From: Deltaproteobacteria bacterium
Lineage (GTDB): Bacteria > Desulfobacterota > Desulfuromonadia > Geobacterales > Geobacteraceae
NCBI GenBank assembly: GCA_021847245.1
Contig: JAJZUC010000005.1
Coordinates: 1 to 64,000, forward strand
Reading direction: 5' to 3'
Length of the DNA stretch: 64,000 bases
Positions 1-8,221 of this stretch are shown here, piece after piece (position 1 is the first letter of the stretch; each line of letters begins with the position of its first letter). Made by a program: the position numbers and the translations under genes. The notes under the pieces are model-generated. The model ran no database searches. It saw only the letters and a list, made by a program, of their open reading frames with translations, and was not told the origin of the DNA.

Positions 1-542
1 CCCTCCTGTGAAGTCAGGAAGGTAACATCCGAAACGAATTCAAATCGAAAAAAGAACAATTGTGTCAAAGAACTATAAAAATCAATGGTTTGCAGAAGTA
101 CATTCGTACTTTACCGGACAGTAGTGCCCCCATGTATATAATCACGAGGGGGGGAAGGTCTTTTTCCTTCTCTTGGCTAAAAATGCGGGAAATTGGAAAT
201 GATTTGGATAAACCGAGCTGCTGCCTGGCGGCCGAGGGGGATTACGTGGATGTGCGGGTGAGCGGCTATATAAAATAAGCTCAAAATGTCAACGAATAGT
301 TTACATTCTCGACATAATCTAAAAAAGGCGCTGTTTGCCCTGCCGAAGGGGATAAGCTCGGTCGTCAATGGTAGACACCAAAGGGTTCACGTCGCCTGTT
401 GTTGCTGATTATATTGCCGTTCAAATGCAGTGGGAGCAGGTGAGGGGGCGTCCAGAAAACTGCCAGTATTTCCATAATTATCATTTGCAAAAAATATCAA
501 TTTGCGGTATTTATTGCCTATGATAATAACGGGGTGTTCTCG
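1..542. other. AT-rich leader region without a confident gene
   Basis: This stretch is visibly poorer in G+C than the rest of the window. The only sizeable plus-strand ORF (60-278, 72 aa) has a faint LytTR-like look (RGGRSFSFSWL, then a basic and aromatic C-terminus), but I see no ribosome-binding site and no complete domain, so I do not call it. The base composition fits horizontally acquired DNA flanking the toxin-antitoxin genes. The AT-rich 480-530 segment probably carries the promoter of the following abiE genes, although I could not place clean -35 and -10 boxes. Confidence 0.5.
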
Positions 543-1322
543 ATGTACATGAAGATTATTGACGAATTTGTGGCACAGGGCCATTTCTGCTTTTCGTTCG
601 CCGAAATGGTAAAACGGCTTGATGCTTCCCCAGTGGCGATCAAGTCTGCCCTGAACCGCTTGAAGAAGAAGGGAGTACTGGCCTTACCCTACCAGGAATT
701 CTACGTGATTCTCCCACCCGAACACCGTGCTCGTGGTTGTCTGCCGCCGCAGCAGTTCATCCCCGATCTGATGGAGTATCTTGGAGAAGCCTATTATGTC
801 GGCCTATTGAGCGCCGCCGAGTTTCATGGTGCAGCTCATCATCGTCCCCAAGTCTTTCAGGTAGTCGTGGCAAAGGCCCGGCGCCCCATTGAGTGCGGAC
901 AGGTCAGGGTGGAATTCATTTTCAGGAAAAATGCAGCCAGTATCCCGACCGAGCCGAGGAATACTACCGCCGGCACTGTGAAAATTTCAACTCCCGAAGC
1001 TACGGCCATTGATCTCGTAGGATATGTTCGCCGCTGCGCGGGTCTCGATAACGTTGCCACCGTGCTGGCCGAGCTGGCAGAGAAGATCGACGTCGGACGG
1101 CTGGTAGAGATGGCTCATTATTCACCCATTGCCTGGGTGCAGCGGTTGGGTTATCTCCTTGAACTACTCGAAGAGCATGACAAAGCGGATCTGCTTGCCG
1201 ATTACCTGAAAACCGGCCATGCAATGCCGACCCCCCTGGAGCCAGGAACCAGCATCAAGGGGGCTAAGAAGAACAGCCGCTGGCAGGTCTTTATAAATAC
1301 TGACGTGGAGCCTGAACTTTGA
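543..1322 (+). CDS. AbiEi-type antitoxin (type IV toxin-antitoxin, transcriptional regulator)
   Basis: About 259 aa. The N-terminal 60 residues form a winged-helix segment (FSFAEMVKRLDASPVAIKSALNRLKKKGVL) followed by the YYVGLLSAAEFHGAAH segment typical of AbiEi antitoxins, and an alpha-helical C-terminal domain. In characterised AbiE systems the antitoxin represses its own operon and neutralises the AbiEii nucleotidyltransferase without stably binding it. I prefer ATG 543 over the annotated GTG 534 because a GGGGTG stretch lies about 6 nt upstream of 543. The next gene overlaps it by 4 bp, so the two are translationally coupled. The pair can act in abortive phage defence; that role here is inferred from the family. 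Confidence 0.85.
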   Translation: MYMKIIDEFVAQGHFCFSFAEMVKRLDASPVAIKSALNRLKKKGVLALPYQEFYVILPPEHRARGCLPPQQFIPDLMEYLGEAYYVGLLSAAEFHGAAHHRPQVFQVVVAKARRPIECGQVRVEFIFRKNAASIPTEPRNTTAGTVKISTPEATAIDLVGYVRRCAGLDNVATVLAELAEKIDVGRLVEMAHYSPIAWVQRLGYLLELLEEHDKADLLADYLKTGHAMPTPLEPGTSIKGAKKNSRWQVFINTDVEPEL

Positions 1323-2128
1323 TCGATCGTGCCTATATCACTGAATGGCAGCAAACTGCCCCTTGGTCGCAACGCTACCAGGTGGAGCAGGACCTTATCA
1401 TTTGCCGAGCGTTGGTTGAAATATTCAACCACCCCCTGCTAACGGAACAACTTGCGTTCCGGGGCGGCACGGCCCTGTTCAAGCTCTATCTTCCACCGGC
1501 TCGCTATTCCGAAGATATTGACCTAGTTCAAGTCAAGGCCGGGCCCATTGGTCCGGTCATGGATGCGCTACAGGAAAAACTCAATCCTTGGCTTGGCGTC
1601 CCGAAGCGGAAACAGTCCGAAGGACGGGTTACGCTCACCTACCGGATTGAGTCGGAAGAAGGCTTACCATTGAAACTCAAGGTAGAAATCAATTCCCGCG
1701 AACATTTTTCAGTACTCGGACTCGATCGGCGGCGATTTTCTGTTGAGTCACGCTGGTTCAGTGGAAGCACTACCATACTGACCTACCAGCTTGATGAACT
1801 GCTGGGAACCAAGGTCAGGGCTTTATATCAGAGAAAGAAAGGGCGTGATCTTTTCGACCTCTGGAAAGCTTTTTCCTTGATCGAGATAAACCCAGCGCAG
1901 GTTGTCGACTGCTTTCTGAGGTACATGGAGCATGAAGGTCATCGCGTTTCCCGTGCGGAGTTTGAGATGAATCTTGGCGAGAAGCTCAGGGACCCCAGGT
2001 TCCTTGAGGATATCGGGCCGCTACTGATGAGGAACAGCGGGTGGGATCTTCAAAAGGCCGCGGAGTTTGTAATGAATGAACTGGTTGCCCGTTTGCCGGG
2101 GGAAGCGTGGCAGGGCGGAAAAACATGA
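1319..2128 (+). CDS. AbiEii-type nucleotidyltransferase toxin
   Basis: 269 aa, starting at TTG inside the antitoxin stop region with a GGAG about 8 nt upstream. It shows the nucleotidyltransferase signature of AbiEii/DUF1814 toxins: FRGGTALFK followed by SEDIDLV (the metal-binding DxD acidic pair), then a central LDELLGTKVRALYQRKKGRDLFDLW block that matches the conserved K/R and D motifs of the family. Family members transfer nucleotides to RNA (tRNA acceptor ends in studied relatives), causing growth arrest. The length and all visible motifs are intact, so the toxin appears functional. It forms one operon with the AbiEi gene. Confidence 0.88.
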   Translation: MIDRAYITEWQQTAPWSQRYQVEQDLIICRALVEIFNHPLLTEQLAFRGGTALFKLYLPPARYSEDIDLVQVKAGPIGPVMDALQEKLNPWLGVPKRKQSEGRVTLTYRIESEEGLPLKLKVEINSREHFSVLGLDRRRFSVESRWFSGSTTILTYQLDELLGTKVRALYQRKKGRDLFDLWKAFSLIEINPAQVVDCFLRYMEHEGHRVSRAEFEMNLGEKLRDPRFLEDIGPLLMRNSGWDLQKAAEFVMNELVARLPGEAWQGGKT

Positions 2129-2245
2129 TCGGCCTGGTGAATGTGGCCTTCTGGTTCCAGCAGCGGGTGTTTGCATAATGACAGTACCAGTCGATATTTC
2201 CGCCTGACTGGGTATACCCCTTTTTGCCATAGAGGATCAATAATC

Positions 2246-2287
2246 TTGAATTTGTTCTTTGTAGATGATATTAGGATATTCGAATAT
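2246..2287 (+). promoter_or_regulatory. Promoter with ArsR-type operator palindrome ATATTCGAATAT
   Basis: A perfect 12-bp palindrome, ATATTCGAATAT (2276-2287), lies 14 bp upstream of the ATG of an ArsR-family fragment. A TTGAAT box (2246-2251) about 17 bp ahead of TATTAG gives a plausible sigma-70 promoter overlapping it. AT-rich palindromes of this kind are the usual operators of ArsR/SmtB repressors. The operator looks intact although the gene behind it is truncated. Confidence 0.5.
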
Positions 2288-2301
2288 TGCTTGAGGTTGG
2301 A

Positions 2302-2493
2302 ATGATGGATATTGATACTTCCATGGAATGGGCTGAACTCCTGAAGGCCCTTGCGCATCCTACGCGCCTGCAGATTGTTGCTGAACTGCTCAAGGGGACC
2401 AAGTGTGTCAGCGATATTCCCCCCTCTGCAAATCTCGCGAGCAGGGGAGAGTCACCGAAACTTTTAGACCTTTTCCTTCGTCTGCGTCGGTAA
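2302..2493 (+). pseudogene. Truncated ArsR-family repressor
   Basis: The ORF begins MMDIDTSMEWAELLKALAHPTRLQIVAELLKGTKCVSDI, the N-terminal helix and first helix of the winged helix of ArsR-family metalloregulators. After about 40 residues the similarity stops and the frame runs into sequence antisense to the 3' end of the histidine-kinase gene, ending at about 64 aa instead of the usual 95-120. A GAGG sits just upstream of the tandem ATGs. The recognition helix and any metal ligands are missing, so it is a remnant left by a recombination junction near 2410-2430. The similarity to ArsR is clear; the exact breakpoint is approximate. Confidence 0.7.
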
Positions 2494-3730
2494 GGGTTAT
2501 GCTCCCCCCGTGCCGCTCGACGGCGGATTTGACGATGGCGAGGCCGAGGCCGCTTCCGGTGGTGTTCTCCCCCCGTCTGAAAAAACGGTCGAACACCCGC
2601 TCCCGGTCGACCGCGGGGATGCCGGGGCCGGTATCGACAACCTCGATGACAGCTTCGTGTTCGCCACGGCGCACCGCCACATCCACCGTCCCCCCCGGCG
2701 GGGTGTAGCGGACGGCGTTGTCCACCAGGTTGCCGATCATCGCCCGGAGCGCCTCCTCTTCCCCGGTGACGGTCACCGCATCGCTCTCGGTCATCCCCAG
2801 ATCGACACCCTTTTCCATGGCGATACGCGCCCGTTCGGCCACGATCTCTTCGGTCAGTTCGGTTAGCGCCACGTTGGAGAAAAGCGGTGGGGCCTCTGGC
2901 TCGATCCGAGCCAGGGCGAGGAGTTGGCCGACAAGCCTGGCGGCGCGGTCGATCCCCTCCTTCAACCGCTCAAGCGCTTCGGTCCGTTCTGCGTTACCGG
3001 CGCTTCGTTCAAGAACGCGCACTTGGAGTCCAACGGCTGCGAGCGGCGTCCGGAGCTCGTGGGCCGCATCGGCAACGAATCGCTTCTGTGCTTCAATGGC
3101 ACTGGCCAGCTTTTCCAGGAGAAGATTGAGGCGGCCGACGACGGGGAGGACTTCGGCAGGGAGATCGTTCAGCGGGATCGGGTCGAGGGCGGCGGGGGAA
3201 CGGCGGGAGATCTCCTCGGCTACCCGGGTGAGTGGCCGCAACCCGTTGCGCACGGAGAGCCAGATGAACAGGGCGAAGAAAGGGATGGTCAACAGCAGTG
3301 GGACAATTGACCGAAAGGCGAAGTTGACGCTTAGCTCGCGGCGGGCCTCGATCGGCTGGGAGACCTGGATGGCCCGGGGACCGGTCCGGAGGACAAAGAC
3401 CCGCCAGTGTCTGCCGCCGGAGTAAACCGTGCTGATCCCCTCCCGTTGAAGCGGGAGAGTCCTTCCCGGGGGGGTAACGGAGAAGAGGGCGCCGCTTTTC
3501 CAGACCTGTACCGCGAGCTCCGATTCCTCTTCATAATTGATCCCTGCCGAGGGGAGCGGCGCAACGGTTTCCTGGCGGGAGAAGGCGTGGGCCACCTGGG
3601 CGAGTTGATAATCGAAAAGCTCATCCATCTCTTCCCGTGCCTTGAGATAGGTGGCGCCCCCGGCGAGAACGCCGACTATTATCAGGCCACCGAGCAGGAG
3701 CGACAGGAGTTTGCGACTGATGGAGTTCAC
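2408..3730 (-). CDS. Sensor histidine kinase, QseC/PmrB-like
   Basis: 440 aa. An N-terminal membrane segment (LLSLLLGGLIIVGVLAGG) and a second one near residue 160 flank a periplasmic sensor region. A HAMP-like linker follows, then the HisKA phosphoacceptor box FVADAAHELRTPLAAV, and a HATPase_c domain with N box (NLVDNAVRYTPPGG), G1 (DTGPGIP) and G2 (GSGLGLAIVK). The gene overlaps the upstream response-regulator gene by 4 bp, so they form one operon. The C-terminal tail (CSRDLQRGEYR) lies at the junction with the ArsR fragment and may not be native. The signal it senses is not evident. Confidence 0.9.
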   Translation of the reverse strand: MNSISRKLLSLLLGGLIIVGVLAGGATYLKAREEMDELFDYQLAQVAHAFSRQETVAPLPSAGINYEEESELAVQVWKSGALFSVTPPGRTLPLQREGISTVYSGGRHWRVFVLRTGPRAIQVSQPIEARRELSVNFAFRSIVPLLLTIPFFALFIWLSVRNGLRPLTRVAEEISRRSPAALDPIPLNDLPAEVLPVVGRLNLLLEKLASAIEAQKRFVADAAHELRTPLAAVGLQVRVLERSAGNAERTEALERLKEGIDRAARLVGQLLALARIEPEAPPLFSNVALTELTEEIVAERARIAMEKGVDLGMTESDAVTVTGEEEALRAMIGNLVDNAVRYTPPGGTVDVAVRRGEHEAVIEVVDTGPGIPAVDRERVFDRFFRRGENTTGSGLGLAIVKSAVERHGGSITLTDADEGKGLKVSVTLPCSRDLQRGEYR

Positions 3731-4389
3731 AGGGCACCCGCCAGCATGTAACCGACCCCGCGGACGGTGCGGATATGCTCTGCCCCGATCTTCTTCCTCA
3801 GGTTGTGGATATGGACCTCCACGGTGTTACTCTCCACCTCTTCCCCCCATCCGTAAAGCCTTTCCTCAAGCGCCGAACGGGAGAGAAGGGCACCGGGGCG
3901 TTCCATGAGGGCGGCCAGAATCACATGCTCTCGCGCGGAGAGATGCACCCTCTCGCCATTACAATAAAACTCGCGGGTGGCGGGATTGAGGACGAGGGGA
4001 CCGTACTCGATGAGCGGCGCAGCGCGGCCCGCCTGCCGCCGTTGAAGCGCCCGTATCCGGGCTGCCAGCTCGTCCGGGTCGAACGGTTTCACCAGGTAGT
4101 CGTCGGCGCCGGTGTCGAGTCCCCTGATCCGGTCCGGGACCGCGTCCCGGGCGGTGAGGATGATGACTGGAACCGGGTTGGCCTTATCCCGCAACTCTGC
4201 CAGGAGCTCGAGCCCTCCTTTGCCGGGAAGGCCGAGATCAAGGAGAAGCAGGGAGTACTCCCCCGTGGCAAGGGCCAGTTCCGCCTCTTCGGCGTCCCGC
4301 ACCCAGTCGGTGGTGATCCCCTCCTGTTTGAGGGAGCGCCGAAGGGCGTCGCCGAGCATTTGGTCGTCTTCTACGAGCAGGATGCGCAT
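3727..4389 (-). CDS. OmpR-family response regulator, QseB-like
   Basis: 220 aa. The receiver domain starts MRILLVEDDQMLGDAL, has the phospho-acceptor Asp in LLLLDLGLPGKGG (about residue 51), and the conserved Lys in DDYLVKPF. The C-terminal winged helix (about residues 125-218) contains LSAREHVILAALMERPG and NTVEVHIHNLRKKIG, typical of OmpR/PhoB DNA-binding domains. It is the first gene of the pair with the downstream kinase (ATGA overlap). Regulated genes are unknown; the PAP2 phosphatase gene immediately upstream on the same strand is a possible target or operon partner. Confidence 0.93.
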   Translation of the reverse strand: MRILLVEDDQMLGDALRRSLKQEGITTDWVRDAEEAELALATGEYSLLLLDLGLPGKGGLELLAELRDKANPVPVIILTARDAVPDRIRGLDTGADDYLVKPFDPDELAARIRALQRRQAGRAAPLIEYGPLVLNPATREFYCNGERVHLSAREHVILAALMERPGALLSRSALEERLYGWGEEVESNTVEVHIHNLRKKIGAEHIRTVRGVGYMLAGAL

Positions 4390-4416
4390 GAAGCTCCTCT
4401 TCTTAGGGGTACCATT

Positions 4417-5016
4417 CTATTCACCGGTTGAGCAGGCGGAGGACCGGTTCGAGATAACCCAAGTGTAAAGCCGCAGCAAGGGATGACTTGCCAGCATGTC
4501 GACAGGGTGTGCCGCGAGTCGGATGACCACGACGGAAAGGGCGGCCGTTCCTAGTGCGCCGACCATATCGAAGGGGAAGTGCACGCCAAGGTAGATCCGT
4601 GCCCAGGCTACCGGCAGCGCGGCCAGCATGAGGACCGCTCCTGCCCGGCGGGTCGTGCGGTCGAGAAACAGGGCTAGCCCCACCGCGCAGAGGACCGTGA
4701 CGTGGTCGCTCGGAAAGGAGCTGTCAGCCGCGTGGGGAAGGTAGGTGTGGCCGAGCCCCGCCACGAACGGTCGCGGATGCTGGTAGAAGAGTCCGATCAG
4801 TTGGTTGACCCCCAGGGCGAGCATTGCCGAGAAGAAAGTGCGCAAGAGCCGTGTGCGCCCCGTTTCCGAGCGGTCGCGGAACCAGAGGAGTATCAGCAGG
4901 GCCGGCACGATCCCGATCAGGTACTCGGCGAGAAAGACCGGGAGGGCGAGCCAGAAACCGGCGAGGCCGGCACCGGCATTCAGAACGTGAAAGAGGGAGA
5001 TGTTGGTCGATTCCAT
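4417..5016 (-). CDS. PAP2-family membrane phosphatase, BcrC/undecaprenyl-diphosphatase-like
   Basis: 199 aa from the ATG at 5016; the longer ORF-track start adds an N-terminus that does not look native. Five or six hydrophobic segments are visible. The three phosphatase motifs are present: YQHPRPF, SSFPSDHVTVL (His in the PSDH variant typical of BcrC-like enzymes) and ARIYLGVHFPFDMVGA. Such enzymes dephosphorylate undecaprenyl diphosphate or related lipids outside the membrane. The gene lies 27 bp upstream of the response-regulator gene and probably shares its transcript, so the two-component system may respond to envelope stress. That link is inference. Confidence 0.85.
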   Translation of the reverse strand: MESTNISLFHVLNAGAGLAGFWLALPVFLAEYLIGIVPALLILLWFRDRSETGRTRLLRTFFSAMLALGVNQLIGLFYQHPRPFVAGLGHTYLPHAADSSFPSDHVTVLCAVGLALFLDRTTRRAGAVLMLAALPVAWARIYLGVHFPFDMVGALGTAALSVVVIRLAAHPVDMLASHPLLRLYTWVISNRSSACSTGE

Positions 5017-5267
5017 AGTTTCTCTTTCTTTCTTACGGCAGCCGGAACCAGTGGGGCCAGTGGGGGACATCCATGTATCTGAAGATGAACGAAGAACCTT
5101 AAAGCAGTATGAAGGCAGCAAGTAACATGCGCAGGTGGGTCACGTTTGGGCGCCGGCCGATGGTAAAACGCCCAGGCACAGAAGGTGTGCCGGGTACTTG
5201 TATCCTGCTGCCGCCGGCATGGCTGACGAGCAGGGGTGGCAGTCGCCCTGACCTGGTAAAGGTCTTC

Positions 5268-5297
5268 TTGACAAATGGCAAAATTAATTGGACAATT
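5268..5297 (+). promoter_or_regulatory. Promoter with autoregulatory palindrome upstream of the Xre/RES genes
   Basis: TTGACA (5268-5273), a 17-bp spacer and GACAAT (5291-5296) form a good sigma-70 promoter. A palindrome AATTG-GA-CAATT (5286-5297) covers the -10 box, where an Xre/ParS-type antitoxin would be expected to repress. The rest of the 5017-5323 intergenic stretch contains no convincing gene. Confidence 0.55.
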
Positions 5298-5323
5298 TAC
5301 CCAAAGCTGATTTGGGAGGAGTT

Positions 5324-5731
5324 ATGGGCAATACCGCACTTGCAGAAATACTGGGCTACGACGAGGAGAATCAGACCCCGGTCGAAATCGTTGCCCGCGG
5401 CTTACCGTATGGTGCGGTGGAGCGCCTTGCCAGGATCCTCGACCTGACCATGGAAAAAATGTGCCAGATCATCCCCGTCTCGCGCCGGACTTTGGCCCGA
5501 TACCGGGGCGGAAACCTCGATCCCCATCTTTCCGACCATATCCTGATGCTGGGCCAGGTCTACGAGCGGGCTGTGGAGGTCCTGGAGTCGCCGGAAAATG
5601 CCCTTCTCTGGCTCAAGACACCTAACTATGCCTTTCGTTTCAAGGCCCCTCTGGATTACCTCTCCTCTTTCACCGGTGCCCAGGAGGTTCTCGACGAGCT
5701 CGGGCGGCTTCAGTACGGGGTTTTTGTCTGA
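5324..5731 (+). CDS. Xre/ParS/MbcA-like antitoxin of a RES-Xre pair
   Basis: 135 aa from ATG 5324, preceded by GGGAGGAG; the ORF-track TTG at 5288 lies inside the promoter palindrome and is not used. The N-terminal half is helix-turn-helix-like (LARILDLTMEKMCQIIPVSRRTLARYRGG). The C-terminal half carries the conserved antitoxin domain (RAVEVLESPENALLWLKTPNYAF followed by LDYLSSFTGAQEVLDELGRLQYGVFV). That domain normally plugs the RES toxin active site in a 2:2 or larger complex. The stop overlaps the start of the RES gene (TGATG), so they are coupled. Self-repression through the palindrome is likely. Confidence 0.9.
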   Translation: MGNTALAEILGYDEENQTPVEIVARGLPYGAVERLARILDLTMEKMCQIIPVSRRTLARYRGGNLDPHLSDHILMLGQVYERAVEVLESPENALLWLKTPNYAFRFKAPLDYLSSFTGAQEVLDELGRLQYGVFV

Positions 5732-6192
5732 TGCTCCTGTACAGGATTGCCGAAGAGCAGTTCGCCGGCGATCTGTCCGGTGAAGGTGCGCGGCGTTACG
5801 GCGGACGCTGGAACCCCAAAGGTGTCCCGATGATCTATACCGCCGAGTCGGTGGCCCTGGCCGCCCTTGAAGTCCTGATCCGTCTTTCCACACCCAAGCA
5901 TTATTGCCGCGTTGTGTACGAGCTCCCGGACAGCTCAACGAGCGAGACGATTCCCGTTGCCGAACTGCCACCGGATTGGCTGCTGCCGCATCCCAATGCC
6001 CGTCTGATCGAAATAGGCAAGCGCTGGGCGCAGTCGAAACGATCCCTCCTCTTGCGAGTACCTTCCGCCGTGGTACGCGGCGAGGGGTGGAACTACCTCA
6101 TCAATCCGCTGCACCCGCGGTTCTCCGCAGTGGCCATCGCCGATATCGCACCGTTCGAGTATGACGCGCGGCTTCTGCGAAAGAGTCCGTAA
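5731..6192 (+). CDS. RES-domain toxin (NAD+-targeting)
   Basis: 153 aa. It shows the RES-domain hallmarks: an early Arg/Gly block (GEGARRYGGRWNPKGVPMIYTAESVALAALEVLIR) with the conserved R, Y and E residues, and the Ser-containing C-terminal segment (LRVPSAVVRGEGWNYLINPLHPRF). Known RES toxins either degrade NAD+ by phosphorolysis or hydrolysis (MbcT, RES of Photorhabdus and Pseudomonas) or ADP-ribosylate phosphoribosyl-pyrophosphate synthetase (ParT). The full domain is present, so activity is plausible. It is translated from the second cistron of the Xre/RES operon and faces an ADP-ribosylglycohydrolase gene 25 bp away. Confidence 0.92.
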   Translation: MLLYRIAEEQFAGDLSGEGARRYGGRWNPKGVPMIYTAESVALAALEVLIRLSTPKHYCRVVYELPDSSTSETIPVAELPPDWLLPHPNARLIEIGKRWAQSKRSLLLRVPSAVVRGEGWNYLINPLHPRFSAVAIADIAPFEYDARLLRKSP

Positions 6193-6217
6193 GGGAGAAG
6201 GGACCACCCTTCGCCGC

Positions 6218-6988
6218 TCACACCGGGTATATCCGGGTGAACCTGCCGATGACCGCCAGGAACTCCTCTGGCAGCAGCTGCCGCGCCGTGTCCGCGATGA
6301 GAGGGGGGATCTCTCCGTAGAACGCCTCTGCGATGCCGCCCGCGATGCATGCCAGGGTATCGCTATCCCCTCCGAGCGATACCGCCTTTCGGACAGCGTC
6401 TTCGTAATCCCGTGAATCGAGAAAGGCGATGAGCGCTTCGGGCACGGAACCCTGGCACGAGACGTCGAAACCGTAGCGCGGCCTCACATCGGCGACGGTG
6501 CGGTTCAGGTCGTAGCCGAAACGCCCGGTGATCTCGTGACGGATGGTCTCCTTGGTCGCCCCCGACCGCGCCAGGAAAACGGCAAGGGCGGTCGCCTGGG
6601 CCCCCTTGATCCCTTCCGGATGATTGTGGGAAACCTCCGCGCTCAGCTGCGCTTCCCGCAGCACCCGCGCGACGCTGTCGAACGCCATGCCGATGGGGCT
6701 CACCCGCATGGCTGCTCCGTTCCCCCAGCTGTTGTACGGCAGCACGGCATCTTCGAATATCCATCTCATGAAGGAGCCGCCATAGCCGGCATCGGGATAT
6801 CTCCGGCCAAAGGACTTCAAGGCCGCGGCGTAATCGATACCTTCCAGAATGGCATGGGCAACGGCCACTGTCATTACCGTATCGTCGGTAAAGCGGTTGC
6901 CTGGTCCGAACAGGGGGAACTCCTCGCTCTTGATCGGCTGGTATTCGTACACCGAGCCGATGATGTCGCCGGCTATCGCTCCGAGCAT
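6218..6988 (-). CDS. ADP-ribosylglycohydrolase (DraG/ARH3-like)
   Basis: 256 aa. The N-terminal signature MLGAIAGDIIGSVYE and the metal-binding FTDDTVMTVAVA match the ARH family, as does the C-terminal GGDSDTLACIAGGIAEAFYG, which supplies further Mg2+ ligands. These enzymes remove ADP-ribose from modified residues or hydrolyse related ADP-ribose conjugates. The first ATG fits the family start. The gene is convergent with the RES toxin gene with only a 25-bp gap. That placement suggests, but does not prove, a role in reversing toxin-made ADP-ribosylation. Confidence 0.92.
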   Translation of the reverse strand: MLGAIAGDIIGSVYEYQPIKSEEFPLFGPGNRFTDDTVMTVAVAHAILEGIDYAAALKSFGRRYPDAGYGGSFMRWIFEDAVLPYNSWGNGAAMRVSPIGMAFDSVARVLREAQLSAEVSHNHPEGIKGAQATALAVFLARSGATKETIRHEITGRFGYDLNRTVADVRPRYGFDVSCQGSVPEALIAFLDSRDYEDAVRKAVSLGGDSDTLACIAGGIAEAFYGEIPPLIADTARQLLPEEFLAVIGRFTRIYPV

Positions 6989-7185
6989 GGCGGTTGTCTC
7001 CTGTAGAATATCCTGTTTGTCCGGTCCTCTCCCGCTGCCGAATCGTCCCCGTTACACCTCAGTTCCTGTGCGTACCATTGTACCAGGGAAAGGTTCATGG
7101 ATGCCGCAAGTACATTCCTCTTTCTTGCCGTCGAGTCATGTGCTATACAACGGGGCGCCGTTAACTCCAGCACGAAGGTGGTTCC

Positions 7186-8163
7186 TTGGCTAAACCTGGA
7201 AAGAACGTCCGGTCGAACCGGAAAAAGGGGAAGGGGAGGAGGTCCCTTTTCCCGCTAGTTGTGGTCGCGCTCCTATTACTGTCCGTCGTTGGTTCCCTCA
7301 TTTACCTGAGTCATCCACGCAGGCAGAACCCCTCCCCGGGGCCGGCGCGGGAGTCGGCCGAGAGGCTGCCGGCGCGCGAGCAGCACAAACTCCCTGTACA
7401 CGAACGGGAAAAGGAGCCGGTGCATGAGGATTACACGGCGGTCGTGGTTCCTCCGCCGCTTCCCCGCGCCGAGAGACACCTCGTGCCGAGAAGCACCGGT
7501 CCCGGGACCCTTGCGATCATCATCGACGACATGGGGAAAGGGGTCCAGGAGGCGCGCTCCCTTCTCGACATCGGGGTCCCGCTGACGTTTTCCATCATCC
7601 CCGGTCTGCCCCGCGTGAGACAGGTTGCGGAAGAGGCCCGCCGGCGCGGCATCGAGGTGATGGTGCATATCCCCATGGAGCCGAAGGGGTATCCGGCGCG
7701 GAAGCTGGAGGAGAACGGGCTGTTGCTCGGGCAGGGCGACGAGGAGATCGTGCGGCGGCTGAACGGCTACCTGCAGGAGCTTCCCCAGGCGGTGGGGGCC
7801 AACAATCACATGGGGTCGGGGTTTACGGAGAACCGGGAGAAGATGACGGTGGTGCTCGGGGTGCTCCGGGAGCGGGGGCTCTTCTTCGTGGACAGCAAGA
7901 CCTCGCCGGTCTCGGTGGGGTACGACGTGGCCCGTGCGCTGGGGGTAAGGACGGCATCCCGGAACGTCTTTCTCGACAATATCCAGGAGCGGGGCTACAT
8001 CGCGAAGCAGCTGGCCCAGGCGGCGGCCATCGCCCGCAAGCGGGGGAGCGCCATCGCCATCTGCCACCCCCATCCGGCCACGATCCAGACCCTTGCCGCT
8101 GAACTGCCGCGGCTGCGGGACGAGGGGATCACCTTTGTTCCCGTGTCGCAACTCGTGAGATAG
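7186..8163 (+). CDS. Divergent polysaccharide deacetylase, YibQ family
   Basis: 325 aa from a TTG start with AGGTGG upstream. A basic N-terminus is followed by one transmembrane anchor (SLFPLVVVALLLLSVVGSLIYL, about residues 21-42), a Pro/Glu/Arg-rich linker to about residue 100, then the deacetylase-like domain: LAIIIDDMGKGVQEARSLLDIGVPLTFSIIPGLP, VMVHIPMEPKGYP, NNHMGSGFTENREKM. This is the standard signature of the divergent polysaccharide deacetylase family (DUF610/YibQ), whose substrate is not settled. In many proteobacteria it lies near envC/ctpA cell-division genes; here it stands alone. The domain faces the periplasm. Confidence 0.88.
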   Translation: MAKPGKNVRSNRKKGKGRRSLFPLVVVALLLLSVVGSLIYLSHPRRQNPSPGPARESAERLPAREQHKLPVHEREKEPVHEDYTAVVVPPPLPRAERHLVPRSTGPGTLAIIIDDMGKGVQEARSLLDIGVPLTFSIIPGLPRVRQVAEEARRRGIEVMVHIPMEPKGYPARKLEENGLLLGQGDEEIVRRLNGYLQELPQAVGANNHMGSGFTENREKMTVVLGVLRERGLFFVDSKTSPVSVGYDVARALGVRTASRNVFLDNIQERGYIAKQLAQAAAIARKRGSAIAICHPHPATIQTLAAELPRLRDEGITFVPVSQLVR

Positions 8164-8221
8164 ACAGGACGTCGCCCGACTTGTGGTCTGTTCGTTTACA
8201 GAGGCGTCGCAACCCGGGCGG

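Noticed and set aside
60-278. 72-aa ORF with a weak LytTR-like look
   Set aside because: No ribosome-binding site, no complete domain and AT-rich surroundings; kept only as a note in the region entry.
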